DNA of 64,000 nucleotides, taken from Lachnospira hominis (ex Liu et al. 2021). GTDB lineage: Bacteria > Bacillota > Clostridia > Lachnospirales > Lachnospiraceae. Both the position numbers and the translations under genes were made by a program. The notes beneath the pieces were generated by a model. It did no database searches. It was not told where the DNA came from and worked only from the letters and a program-made list of their open reading frames with translations. The stretch covers positions 169,588 to 233,587 of the forward strand of contig NZ_JACOPD010000006.1 of assembly GCF_014287955.1 (NCBI RefSeq), written 5' to 3'. Every line of letters begins with the position of its first letter. Position 1 is the stretch's first letter. Positions 19,490 to 28,228 of the stretch are shown here, one piece after another.

Positions 19490-20158
19490 ATGAGTTATAT
19501 AAAAAAATATATAAATAAACTATATCTGAGGTTTGGTTATAAAACAAAATATATATATGGGGCATTATTTGTACTGGCTGCATGTATTATATGTTGTTTT
19601 TTACGTTTTACAGAATCAGAAAGTGAAAATGGCAGCATAAAAGATTATAATATGTCGCAAACCACAGCTGTTATTTCGGATGCTTCTGCATATGACGGAA
19701 CAAAATCATATGAAGAAAAAGAGGAGAATATCTGTGTATATGTATGCGGCAGTGTTAATAATCCCGGTGTCTATGAGGCAGCAAAAGATGCAAGGATATA
19801 TGAAATTGTAGATATGGCAGGCGGAATGACACAAGGAGCTGTTCCTGAAAGTATTAATATGGCAGGCTATGTGTCAGATGGGCAGATGATTTATATTCCC
19901 GGTGAACAGGATATATCATCAGGCGGTGTGACACCAGCTGGAAACAGCACAGAGATGTCGAATGTAAAACTGATAAATATAAACACCGCAGGTGTAAGTG
20001 AACTTATGACGCTTCCGGGAATAGGAGAGTCAAGAGCTAATGATATAATCCGTTACAGGACGGAAAATGGTGGATTTGGATGTATTGAAGATATAAAAAA
20101 GGTAAGCGGCATAAAAGATGCTGCGTATTCTAAAATAAAAGATTTGATACAAGTGTGA
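19490..20158 (+). CDS. comEA: ComEA-type DNA-binding protein (SLBB + helix-hairpin-helix)
   Basis: 222 residues. One membrane helix (about 22-40) anchors it. An SLBB domain follows (about residues 80-140: VYVCGSVNNPGVYEA, then GQMIYIPG). The C-terminal double HhH (about 160-222: ININTAGVSELMTLPGIGESRA) binds duplex DNA. In competent bacteria ComEA captures transforming DNA outside the membrane and passes it to ComEC, which is encoded 3 kb downstream in the same operon. Start ATG with AAGGAG. Whether this organism is transformable is not known. Confidence 0.92.
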   Translation: MSYIKKYINKLYLRFGYKTKYIYGALFVLAACIICCFLRFTESESENGSIKDYNMSQTTAVISDASAYDGTKSYEEKEENICVYVCGSVNNPGVYEAAKDARIYEIVDMAGGMTQGAVPESINMAGYVSDGQMIYIPGEQDISSGGVTPAGNSTEMSNVKLININTAGVSELMTLPGIGESRANDIIRYRTENGGFGCIEDIKKVSGIKDAAYSKIKDLIQV

Positions 20159-20181
20159 ATTTTTGTGGAGGATATAAAATA

Positions 20182-20871
20182 ATGGCTGTAAAAGTATTGG
20201 TTGTAGATGATGAAAAGCTTATTGTTAAAGGACTCAAGTTCAGTCTTGAGCAGGATGACATGGAAGTTGAATGTGCATATGACGGGGAGGAAGCACTTGA
20301 GTATGCAAAGAATAACCAATATGATATTATTCTTCTTGATATAATGCTTCCAAAACTTGACGGAATGCAGGTATGCCAGCAGATACGTGAATTTTCCAAT
20401 ATTCCTATTATAATGCTTACAGCAAAAGGCGATGATATGGATAAAATTCTCGGACTTGAGTATGGTGCCGATGATTATGTGACAAAACCATTTAATATTC
20501 TTGAAGTAAAAGCAAGAATGAAAGCAATATTAAGAAGAAATAATAAGTCAGGAAGCAAACCGGTACAGACCAACATTATAAATGCAGCTGATATGAAGCT
20601 TGACTGTGACAGCAGAAGTCTTTATATCGCAGGCAGAGAGATTAATCTTACATCAAGGGAATTTGATATATTGGAGCTTCTTGTTAAAAATCCGGGTAAA
20701 GTATACAGCCGTGATAATCTTTTAAAGAAAGTATGGGGTGAAGAGTATCCTGGAGATGCCAGAACAGTGGATGTACACGTAAGAAGGCTTCGTGAGAAAA
20801 TAGAGTCAAATCCAAGTGAACCAAAATATGTTCATACACGCTGGGGGGTAGGTTATTATTACAATGCCTGA
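20182..20871 (+). CDS. OmpR-family response regulator
   Basis: 229 residues. The start at 20182 is chosen for TGGAGG 11 bp upstream and the normal receiver beginning VKVLVVDDE. Receiver acidic pair at residues 9-10, phospho-acceptor Asp53 (LLDIMLP), Lys102 (TKPF). C-terminal winged helix with SREFDILELL and VWGEEYPGDARTVDVHVRRLREK. It resembles MtrA/WalR/PhoP types. It overlaps the kinase gene by 8 bp. The GerMN lipoprotein behind the kinase recalls actinobacterial mtrA-mtrB-lpqB. Confidence 0.95.
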   Translation: MAVKVLVVDDEKLIVKGLKFSLEQDDMEVECAYDGEEALEYAKNNQYDIILLDIMLPKLDGMQVCQQIREFSNIPIIMLTAKGDDMDKILGLEYGADDYVTKPFNILEVKARMKAILRRNNKSGSKPVQTNIINAADMKLDCDSRSLYIAGREINLTSREFDILELLVKNPGKVYSRDNLLKKVWGEEYPGDARTVDVHVRRLREKIESNPSEPKYVHTRWGVGYYYNA

Positions 20872-22339
20872 TAATATTAAAAATAATAAAAGAACAGATG
20901 ATTTTAATAAAGTAAAAAAGAATTTCAAAAATCTGCTTTTCAGAATGAAAAGCACAAAGACGTGGATATTTATATTTTTTGTTGGTCTGCTTGCAGCAGT
21001 TATGATAATTGTTGAAAATGTGTCATATTATTTCTTTCAAAAAAATCTCATCGAAATAGAAATGGCACAGCTGCAGACAAGTGCTGCAGTCATGTCAGGA
21101 GAATTCTCTTCATATGCTTCATTTAGTGAAGCAGAAAAAAACGGAGTATATGAAAGAATGCGGCGATATTCTGCTATGAATTCAGTGAGAATAAGGGTTA
21201 TTGATGAAAGATTTGTGATTGTTTCTGATTCTTATCTTGTAGAATATGGTAGAAACATAATTAATTCCAATGTTATTAATTCATTTACAACAGGAAAAAG
21301 TATCTCATTTTATGACAGAAAAAATACCAATATTGAGGTTGCTGTTCCGATAAACGGAACTGACGGGAGCATACTTGGCGTACTTGTTGTGAGCAAAGAC
21401 CTTGATGAAGTATATAAGAACAGTGTAAATGATAACATATTTACAGTTATGGTTGCAGTTATTGCAGTTGCTGTTATTCTGGTTCTGCTTTTTGAGAGAG
21501 GAATAGGAAAATCCTATAGAAAAGCATATAAGATAGTTGAAGATGTTGCAAACGGACATACAGATAAGAGAATACCTGTAAAAGGAAGCTATGAGTTAAG
21601 GCAGTTTGCAAAAGATTTTAATAATATAATGGACAGGGCAGGTATGCTTGATGAAAGCAGGCAGGAATTTGTATCTAACGTGTCACATGAATTAAAAACG
21701 CCTATTACTTCAATAAAGGTACTTGCTGATTCACTTAATATGCAGGATGATGTTCCGATTGAGCTTTATAAAGAATTCATGCAGGATATTACTAATGAAA
21801 TTGACAGAGAGAGTAAGATTATTGAAGATTTACTCTCTCTTGTAAAGATGGACAAGTCGGCAGCTGTTATGAATATAAGCTCTGTTAATGTCAACGAAAT
21901 GCTTGAAATAGTATTAAAGAGATTAAAACCTATTGCACAAAAGAAGAATGTTGAACTTCTTTTTGAAAGTTTCAGACCTGTCGTTGCAGAGATTGATGAA
22001 GTCAAGTTTACACTGGTAATATCAAATCTTGTAGAAAATGCAATAAAGTATAATGTCAGCGATGGCTGGGTACATGTGTCTCTTAATGCGGATTATCAAT
22101 ATTTTTATGTGCGTGTTGAAGATTCAGGTATTGGAATACCGAAAGAGAGCCAGGATCTTGTATTTGACAGATTTTACAGGGTTGATAAAGCACGTTCAAG
22201 ACAGACCGGAGGCACAGGTCTTGGACTTGCAATTGTACAGAATATTGTTCTTTTGCATCATGGCACAATAAAACTTCATAGTGAAGAAGGAACTGGAACA
22301 ACATTTACAGTCCGTATTCCGCTTAACTATGTAGGATGA
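20864..22339 (+). CDS. Sensor histidine kinase (HAMP, HisKA, HATPase)
   Basis: 491 residues. TM1 about 33-58, an extracytoplasmic sensor of about 130 residues, TM2 about 192-211, HAMP to about 265. HisKA has phospho-acceptor His275 in NVSHELKTP. HATPase N box NLVENAIKYN, then DSGIGIP and the G box TGGTGLGLAIV. It is the partner of the upstream regulator (8-bp overlap). The ligand is unknown. Downstream GerMN lipoprotein could modulate its sensor domain, as LpqB does for MtrB. Confidence 0.95.
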   Translation: MPDNIKNNKRTDDFNKVKKNFKNLLFRMKSTKTWIFIFFVGLLAAVMIIVENVSYYFFQKNLIEIEMAQLQTSAAVMSGEFSSYASFSEAEKNGVYERMRRYSAMNSVRIRVIDERFVIVSDSYLVEYGRNIINSNVINSFTTGKSISFYDRKNTNIEVAVPINGTDGSILGVLVVSKDLDEVYKNSVNDNIFTVMVAVIAVAVILVLLFERGIGKSYRKAYKIVEDVANGHTDKRIPVKGSYELRQFAKDFNNIMDRAGMLDESRQEFVSNVSHELKTPITSIKVLADSLNMQDDVPIELYKEFMQDITNEIDRESKIIEDLLSLVKMDKSAAVMNISSVNVNEMLEIVLKRLKPIAQKKNVELLFESFRPVVAEIDEVKFTLVISNLVENAIKYNVSDGWVHVSLNADYQYFYVRVEDSGIGIPKESQDLVFDRFYRVDKARSRQTGGTGLGLAIVQNIVLLHHGTIKLHSEEGTGTTFTVRIPLNYVG

Positions 22340-22368
22340 CAGGATAAGAATAATAAGAGGGAATAAGT

Positions 22369-23301
22369 ATGAGGTCATTGTTAAAAAAAATAACAGGAAT
22401 ATGTCTTTTGACGGTAATATCTGTATGCATGATTATTCCGTCAGCAGGTTGTTCCACGAAAAATGCAAAAAATAAATATAAACTATTTTATAAAAATGCT
22501 TCATCAAACAAACTTGTGACTGTTGATTACAGCACACAGACACAGGAGTTAGATGAGCTTGTGCCGGAACTTCTTAATAAGATGAACCAGAAGGTGAAAA
22601 ATAAAAAATTAAGTATTTTAAAACCGGAAGAAGTAAATATTGAGAAGTGCGATATAAAAAATAATACAGTAAATATTTATTTTAATAATGGATATAATGA
22701 TATGTCGGAATATGATGAATTATTTTATCGTGCCGGAGTTGTAAAAATGCTGACGCAGATTCACGATATAAGTTATGTCAAGTTCTATGTAGGCGATTCA
22801 CAGGCAAAATATAAAGATGGTTCGTATATAGGGCTTATGACAAAAGACAGTTTTGTAGATGATACAAATGAGTCACTTGGAAATATTGAATGGAGAAAAG
22901 TGGATTTGTATTATTCTAATAAAATGGGAGATAAGCTTGTGAAAAAGGTAGAAAGTGTCGCTTACAGCAAAAATACGTCTCTTGAAAGAATAATAGTTGA
23001 ACAGCTTATAAAAGGACCGGGAGATTCGACAATGAATTCAACACTTCCATCTGATTTAAAGCTGCTTAGTATATCAGTGAGTGATGGCATATGTTACGTT
23101 AATTTAAGCTCATCATTTTTAACTGAGATGGTAAATGTAACCAGTGAGATTCCTGTATATTCGATAGTCAATTCACTTTGCAGCCTTGGTAATATAAGCG
23201 GTGTAAAAATAATGATTAATGGTGATTCGGCGAAGAGTTACAGGGAGAGCATAAGTCTTGAAAATGTCTTGAAATTTAACAGTGAGGTGATTAGCTCATA
23301 A
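22369..23301 (+). CDS. GerMN-domain lipoprotein
   Basis: 310 residues. Signal peptide with lipobox PSAGC (Cys28), so a lipoprotein outside the membrane. Two GerMN-like parts are visible: about residues 40-150, and 175-305 (ERIIVEQLIKGPG, then VNLSSSFLTEM and IVNSLCSL, then VKIMINGD). GerMN modules occur in the spore germination/cortex protein GerM and in LpqB. Sitting directly behind a two-component pair, it is most likely its accessory lipoprotein. The stop codon overlaps the probable AUA start of comEC. Confidence 0.88.
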   Translation: MRSLLKKITGICLLTVISVCMIIPSAGCSTKNAKNKYKLFYKNASSNKLVTVDYSTQTQELDELVPELLNKMNQKVKNKKLSILKPEEVNIEKCDIKNNTVNIYFNNGYNDMSEYDELFYRAGVVKMLTQIHDISYVKFYVGDSQAKYKDGSYIGLMTKDSFVDDTNESLGNIEWRKVDLYYSNKMGDKLVKKVESVAYSKNTSLERIIVEQLIKGPGDSTMNSTLPSDLKLLSISVSDGICYVNLSSSFLTEMVNVTSEIPVYSIVNSLCSLGNISGVKIMINGDSAKSYRESISLENVLKFNSEVISS

Positions 23302-23309
23302 AAAGACCG

Positions 23310-25622
23310 ATGGTATTGCTGGCTGTACTTTTTCTGGCAGCAGATGTAAGCACAGCCTGCACAGGTTATTGGTTTGTGGCAGCAGCCGTAGTTACATATT
23401 TAATTGCGGCTGCCATTGTTCACAAAAATAAATTCTTTTGCTATTTTGGCATCTTTTTTACATTTTGTATCTATTGTGCCTTTATGACGGCACAGTCGGA
23501 AAACAGTTCAATGATTGATATGTATAATAAAACACAGGCAGTTATTACAGGGACAGTTTCCAGAATAAATAATACCGGATATGGAAAAAGTATCACATTA
23601 AAAGAATGTGAAATAAAAACAGAATATGGAAATTTGTACGAAAATGTAATTGTATATGTAAATAATGATGAAGTTTTCATAAAAGAAGGCTTTGTAATAG
23701 AAGTAAGCGGAAGTATAAGAAAATTTGAAAAGGCAAGAAATGAAGGAATGTTTGATGCGTATACTTATTACAAATCAAACGGAATTGCATACAGATGTGA
23801 AGCCGGCAAAATAGTAGTTACAGGGCAGAAAAACTCAATTGAATATATAATGCCTGAAATAAAAAATAAAATAAATAATATATATGAAAAAATTACAGAT
23901 AACGAAACAAAAGGATTTCTTAATGCTGTAATTCTTGGAGATAAATCAGAAATAGATGATGAAATGTATGAGCTTTACAGAAACAATGGAATAGCACATA
24001 TACTTGCAATAAGCGGGCTTCATATAACATTTCTTGCGTCATTTGTTTATAATATGTTAAGGAAACGTGGACTTGCATTTTTTCCAGCATTTGGAATATG
24101 TGCTTTATTTCTTGTATTTTATAGCATTATGACAGGGAATTCTGTGTCTGCAAAAAGAGCAGTAATAATGTATATGGTCAAAATGGGAGCTGAGTTTGCC
24201 GGAAGGACATATGATACATTGTCATCACTTGCATTTGCAATGATTATTATATGTGCCGAAAATGTAAATATTATATATAATCCCGGATTTTTATTGTCAT
24301 TCACAGCAATAGCAGGCATTGCTATATTTTGTCCGGCTGTAGTAAAAAGCATGAAAAAAATAATAAAAACTCAGAATAAATATATTAGTAAGATTATAGA
24401 AATGGTTTCTGTGAGTGTGGGGATAAGTGTTTTTATGATGCCTCTTATAGCATATAATTATTTTGAGATTCCGTTGTATGCACCATTTCTTAATCTGATA
24501 ATTATTCCGTTAATGTCAGTCGTAATATTATGTGCTGTGGCAGCAGTCATGCTGTCATTTATATCAATGAGTGCAGCATCTTTTATAATTGGTGCTGTAA
24601 GCATAATAATAAAGTTGTATACAGCATTTTGTAAAATTATAAATATCATGCCGTATAGCAGAATTATAACAGGCAGACCTGAAAAATCATCATGTATTAT
24701 TTTTTATATAATATTAATTATTATGTCGGCGGCAATATTAAATAATAAAAAAATTATTATGAAAAAATTTCCGCTTATAATAATTGTATCAATAATTATA
24801 TTGTTTGCAAAGGATACGAAAACAGTTGAGGCTGATTTTATTGATGTCGGGCAGGGTGACAGCATTTTAGTCAGGGAAAAATCGGGAACAGTAATGTTAT
24901 TTGACGGAGGAAGTTCGGATATAAAAAATGTAGGTGAAAAAAGAATATATCCGCTTATAAAATGCAAAGGAATTAAAAAAATTGATTATATATTTATAAG
25001 CCATACGGACAATGATCATATAAATGGAATTATGGAACTTATAGAATTAAGCGGAAGTGATTTAAAAATAAAGAATATAATACTTCCATTAATAAAAAAT
25101 GCTTCACAGGATGAAAATTATAATAATATAATAAAAAAATCATGTGAAAAAGGAATAAATATTAATTATGTAAATACGGGAAGTAAATTTAATTTAAAAA
25201 ATGATTTTTCGGTAACATGTATTCATCCTGATAATGGATATATATATTCGGATGCCAATGATTATTCCGCAGTATACATATTAAAAAAAGATGATTTTAA
25301 AATGCTTCTGACAGGTGATATAGAAAAAAAGGCAGAGGATAATATTTTAAAAAATAAAGATGTAAGAGAAGAATTGAAAAATATGACTGTGCTGAAGGCT
25401 GCACATCATGGTTCTGCATCATCATCCGGTGAAGAATTTATAAAACTTGTAAACCCTGAGGTCACGGTTATCTCATGTGGAATCAATAACAGATACGGAC
25501 ATCCAAAAGAGAGTACACTTGAAATGTTGAAAAAATATAACAGCGATATTTATGTGACAAAGGAATGTGGGCAGGTTATGATAAGGTATACGAAAGACAA
25601 ATTTTACGTCAAAACATTGTAA
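23310..25622 (+). CDS. comEC: ComEC/Rec2 DNA-uptake channel protein
   Basis: 770 residues from the first canonical ATG; a better placed AUA start at 23298 is discussed in findings. N-terminal DUF4131 part, then the multi-helix Competence domain (about 200-475) with NGIAHILAISGLHITFLASF, then a C-terminal metallo-beta-lactamase-like domain: DFIDVGQGDSILV, SHTDNDHINGI, LTGDIE, AAHHGSASSSGEEF. ComEC translocates single-stranded DNA during transformation, and its MBL domain may degrade the other strand. It is intact here, in the operon with comEA. Confidence 0.95.
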   Translation: MVLLAVLFLAADVSTACTGYWFVAAAVVTYLIAAAIVHKNKFFCYFGIFFTFCIYCAFMTAQSENSSMIDMYNKTQAVITGTVSRINNTGYGKSITLKECEIKTEYGNLYENVIVYVNNDEVFIKEGFVIEVSGSIRKFEKARNEGMFDAYTYYKSNGIAYRCEAGKIVVTGQKNSIEYIMPEIKNKINNIYEKITDNETKGFLNAVILGDKSEIDDEMYELYRNNGIAHILAISGLHITFLASFVYNMLRKRGLAFFPAFGICALFLVFYSIMTGNSVSAKRAVIMYMVKMGAEFAGRTYDTLSSLAFAMIIICAENVNIIYNPGFLLSFTAIAGIAIFCPAVVKSMKKIIKTQNKYISKIIEMVSVSVGISVFMMPLIAYNYFEIPLYAPFLNLIIIPLMSVVILCAVAAVMLSFISMSAASFIIGAVSIIIKLYTAFCKIINIMPYSRIITGRPEKSSCIIFYIILIIMSAAILNNKKIIMKKFPLIIIVSIIILFAKDTKTVEADFIDVGQGDSILVREKSGTVMLFDGGSSDIKNVGEKRIYPLIKCKGIKKIDYIFISHTDNDHINGIMELIELSGSDLKIKNIILPLIKNASQDENYNNIIKKSCEKGININYVNTGSKFNLKNDFSVTCIHPDNGYIYSDANDYSAVYILKKDDFKMLLTGDIEKKAEDNILKNKDVREELKNMTVLKAAHHGSASSSGEEFIKLVNPEVTVISCGINNRYGHPKESTLEMLKKYNSDIYVTKECGQVMIRYTKDKFYVKTL

Positions 25623-25691
25623 ATAGGTAAAAAATAAGATACAATTGCCTCTGACGCAAAGTTTGTATGTCTGAAAGAGAAGAAAAATTGT

Positions 25692-26678
25692 ATGAAAATA
25701 ATAAATGAACATATAAAATCAAATGAATATAAAAATGTATATCTTTTATATGGTGATGAGCCGTATCTTAAAAAGCAGTACAGGGATAAATTAAAGCAGG
25801 CAATTGCCGGTGATGACACCATGAATTATTCTTATTATGAAGGCGATAAGATATCTGTAAAAGAGATAAAAGATATGGGCGATACGCTTCCATTTTTTGC
25901 AGAGCACAGATTGATAGTGGTTGAAAACAGTGGATTTTTCAAATCATCAAATGATGAACTTGCCGATTATATAAGAAATATTCCGGATTATCTTATTATT
26001 ATATTTGTTGAGACGGAAGTTGATAAAAGAAATAAAGTTTATAAAGCAGTTAATGATATTGGATATATTTCCGAGATGAAACAGCAGACTCCTGCCGTTC
26101 TGGAAAAATGGATAGCAGGTCTTTTAAAAGCAGAAGGAAAAGCTATAACAAGACCGGCTGCAGAACTTATTCTTAATAAAACAGGAGCTTCGATGAATCT
26201 GATAAGAGCAGAACTTGATAAGATAATAAGTTATTGCGGAGACAGAAATGAAGTGACTGAAAAAGATATAGAGGATATATGTACAACGCAGACAGTAAGC
26301 CGTATTTTTGATATGATAGCTGCGATTGCATCAAAAAAACAGCAGCAGGCACTTGAATTATATTATGACCTTCTTACGCTCAAAGAGCCGCCGATGCGTA
26401 TATTATATCTTATAGTAAGACAGTTTAACGGGATTTTTCAGGTGCAGGAAGAACTTAATCATGGACGGAGTAATGCCGACATTGCAAGAACAATGGGAGC
26501 AGCACCATTTATAGTAAATAAATATGCCGCACAGGCTAAAAATTTTACTCCGTCACAGTTAAAAGAAGTACTTGCTGATTGTGCCCAGGCAGAAGAAGAC
26601 GTAAAAACAGGCAGACTTAATGAAAAAATGGCAGTAGAATTGATAATAGTTAAATATTCTGCTAAAAATAAAAAGTAA
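25692..26678 (+). CDS. holA: DNA polymerase III delta subunit
   Basis: 328 residues. N-terminal NVYLLYGDEPYLKKQYRDKL is the degenerate nucleotide-binding start of the clamp-loader delta subunit. Residues about 210-325 form the collar domain (SRIFDMIAAIASKKQQQAL, then LYLIVRQFNGI). It opens the beta clamp in the loader complex. Placement behind comEC is common in Firmicutes, where comEC-holA-rpsT often cluster; rpsT is found here 3.3 kb further on. The ribosome-binding site (AGAGAAG) is weak. Confidence 0.93.
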   Translation: MKIINEHIKSNEYKNVYLLYGDEPYLKKQYRDKLKQAIAGDDTMNYSYYEGDKISVKEIKDMGDTLPFFAEHRLIVVENSGFFKSSNDELADYIRNIPDYLIIIFVETEVDKRNKVYKAVNDIGYISEMKQQTPAVLEKWIAGLLKAEGKAITRPAAELILNKTGASMNLIRAELDKIISYCGDRNEVTEKDIEDICTTQTVSRIFDMIAAIASKKQQQALELYYDLLTLKEPPMRILYLIVRQFNGIFQVQEELNHGRSNADIARTMGAAPFIVNKYAAQAKNFTPSQLKEVLADCAQAEEDVKTGRLNEKMAVELIIVKYSAKNKK

Positions 26679-26702
26679 AATCCAGAAAGACTTTTATTTT
26701 TA
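26663..26702. terminator. AT-only hairpin between convergent holA and MATE genes
   Basis: TAAAAATAAAAAGT (26663-26676) pairs with ACTTTTATTTTTA (26690-26702) with one bulged base. It overlaps both 3' ends and could terminate from either side. Confidence 0.5.
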
Positions 26703-27983
26703 TGAAACACTCTTGTGTTTTATGTTAAGAATTGCAGACAAAATCATTGCAAGAATCTGTGCAATACTCATACTCCACCATACGGCCGGCTCCCCGAAAA
26801 AACGAGGGAATATAATAAGCAGTAAAAAGAAAAATATAATTTCTGAATAAACGATTACTGAAGATTTTACAGCTTCCTGTGTCGCATAAAAAGATGAAGT
26901 TGAAACTCTTGCATATGCGAGAAATAAAAATCCGACAAGAAGTATAGGCATATTATCGCCGACCATTCTTGTTACAGTTTCAGAAGCACCGAAAAGATTA
27001 CCGGTATGATACCTTAAAACATATAGTAATACAAAAGATAATGCGGCAATAATTTCGGCTGTTATATATGCGAGATGTTTTGTCTTGTGCAATGCAGTCA
27101 TGTCACCGCGACCGAAGTAATCGCTTAAAAGCGGCTGGCATCCGTCACCAACACCTTGAAGAATCAGATATACAAAATATGTTGCATATGAAATTACAGC
27201 ATAACAAGCAACGGATGATTCCCCGCCGTATTTTAAGAGAAATAAATTCATAAGGAGAAGTGTTATGTTAGGGCATAGAGTAATTCCAAATGCAGAAATT
27301 CCATTTTTAAAAATTCTTAAAAACATCGCTGGTTTGAAATGCAGTCTGTATACAGGAATTTTTTTCCATAAAAGATAACATGTTCCTATAACAGCTGTTA
27401 CAAACTGACCTGTAACAGTAGCAAGTGCGGCACCGGCAACTCCTTTTCCAAGTACCCATACAAAAGTATAATCTAATATTACATTTGTGATAAAACCGGA
27501 AATCATTGTAAACATACTGAATGAAGCACCACCATTATTTCTTACGAGCGGTGTCATTCCCGTTCCAAAAATCTGACAGAATGACCCTAAAATAACGACA
27601 GAAAGATAGCTGCGTCCGTATTCGGCAATAATTCCTGTTGCACCAAGAATTTTAAGAATAGGTGTCATAAGCGGAAGTACAATAAGCGGCATTAATATGC
27701 TTGATATAAGCAGGCATGTTATTGTGGCACGAAGATATTTAAGTGCATTTTCATCTTTTCCGGCAGCTTTTAATATTGAATATTGTATTGAACCCCCCAT
27801 TCCTATGCCGGTTCCGAGTGCCTGTAATATAGAAACAACAGGAAAAACTACATTAATAGCGGTCATTCCGGCATCACCTACATTGTTGCCGACAAAATAT
27901 CCATCCACAATTGAATATATGCCTGAGAGAGCAAATGCCAGAATTGATGGCATTACAAAGCGGAAAAATTTCTTTGAGTACAT
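26700..27983 (-). CDS. MATE-family efflux transporter
   Basis: 427 residues with about twelve hydrophobic segments. SGIYSIVDGYFVGNNVGDAGMTAINVVFPV near the N-terminus and ALGTGIGMGGSIQYS next to it are typical of the MATE branch common in Clostridia. It exports cationic compounds using Na+ or H+. The start at 27983 is preferred because GGAG lies 6 bp upstream; an ATG four codons earlier would place that site inside the gene. Monocistronic, convergent with holA. Confidence 0.9.
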   Translation of the reverse strand: MYSKKFFRFVMPSILAFALSGIYSIVDGYFVGNNVGDAGMTAINVVFPVVSILQALGTGIGMGGSIQYSILKAAGKDENALKYLRATITCLLISSILMPLIVLPLMTPILKILGATGIIAEYGRSYLSVVILGSFCQIFGTGMTPLVRNNGGASFSMFTMISGFITNVILDYTFVWVLGKGVAGAALATVTGQFVTAVIGTCYLLWKKIPVYRLHFKPAMFLRIFKNGISAFGITLCPNITLLLMNLFLLKYGGESSVACYAVISYATYFVYLILQGVGDGCQPLLSDYFGRGDMTALHKTKHLAYITAEIIAALSFVLLYVLRYHTGNLFGASETVTRMVGDNMPILLVGFLFLAYARVSTSSFYATQEAVKSSVIVYSEIIFFFLLLIIFPRFFGEPAVWWSMSIAQILAMILSAILNIKHKSVS

Positions 27984-28128
27984 AAAAATCTCCATTTCTA
28001 AAATATTTTTTATATGAAAAGAAGCAGGCAGGGTGTAATTTCATGCAGCTCCGTTTTTGTAATAAACGTAAAATATTATTATATCACACTTTTTGAAAAA
28101 TAAAACAGAAAAAAATATATATTTTCTG

Positions 28129-28157
28129 TTGCATATTTAATAAATATATACTATACT
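28129..28157 (+). promoter_or_regulatory. Promoter of the GH5 cellulase gene
   Basis: TTGCAT (28129-28134), 17-bp spacer, TATACT (28152-28157). The start site would be near 28164, giving a leader of about 65 nt. Confidence 0.65.
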
Positions 28158-28228
28158 TTTATTAACTTAAAAATACGTGAAAATAGTGTCAGAACTGATG
28201 CTGTAATAAGAGTAAGGAAGTGTTTAAT

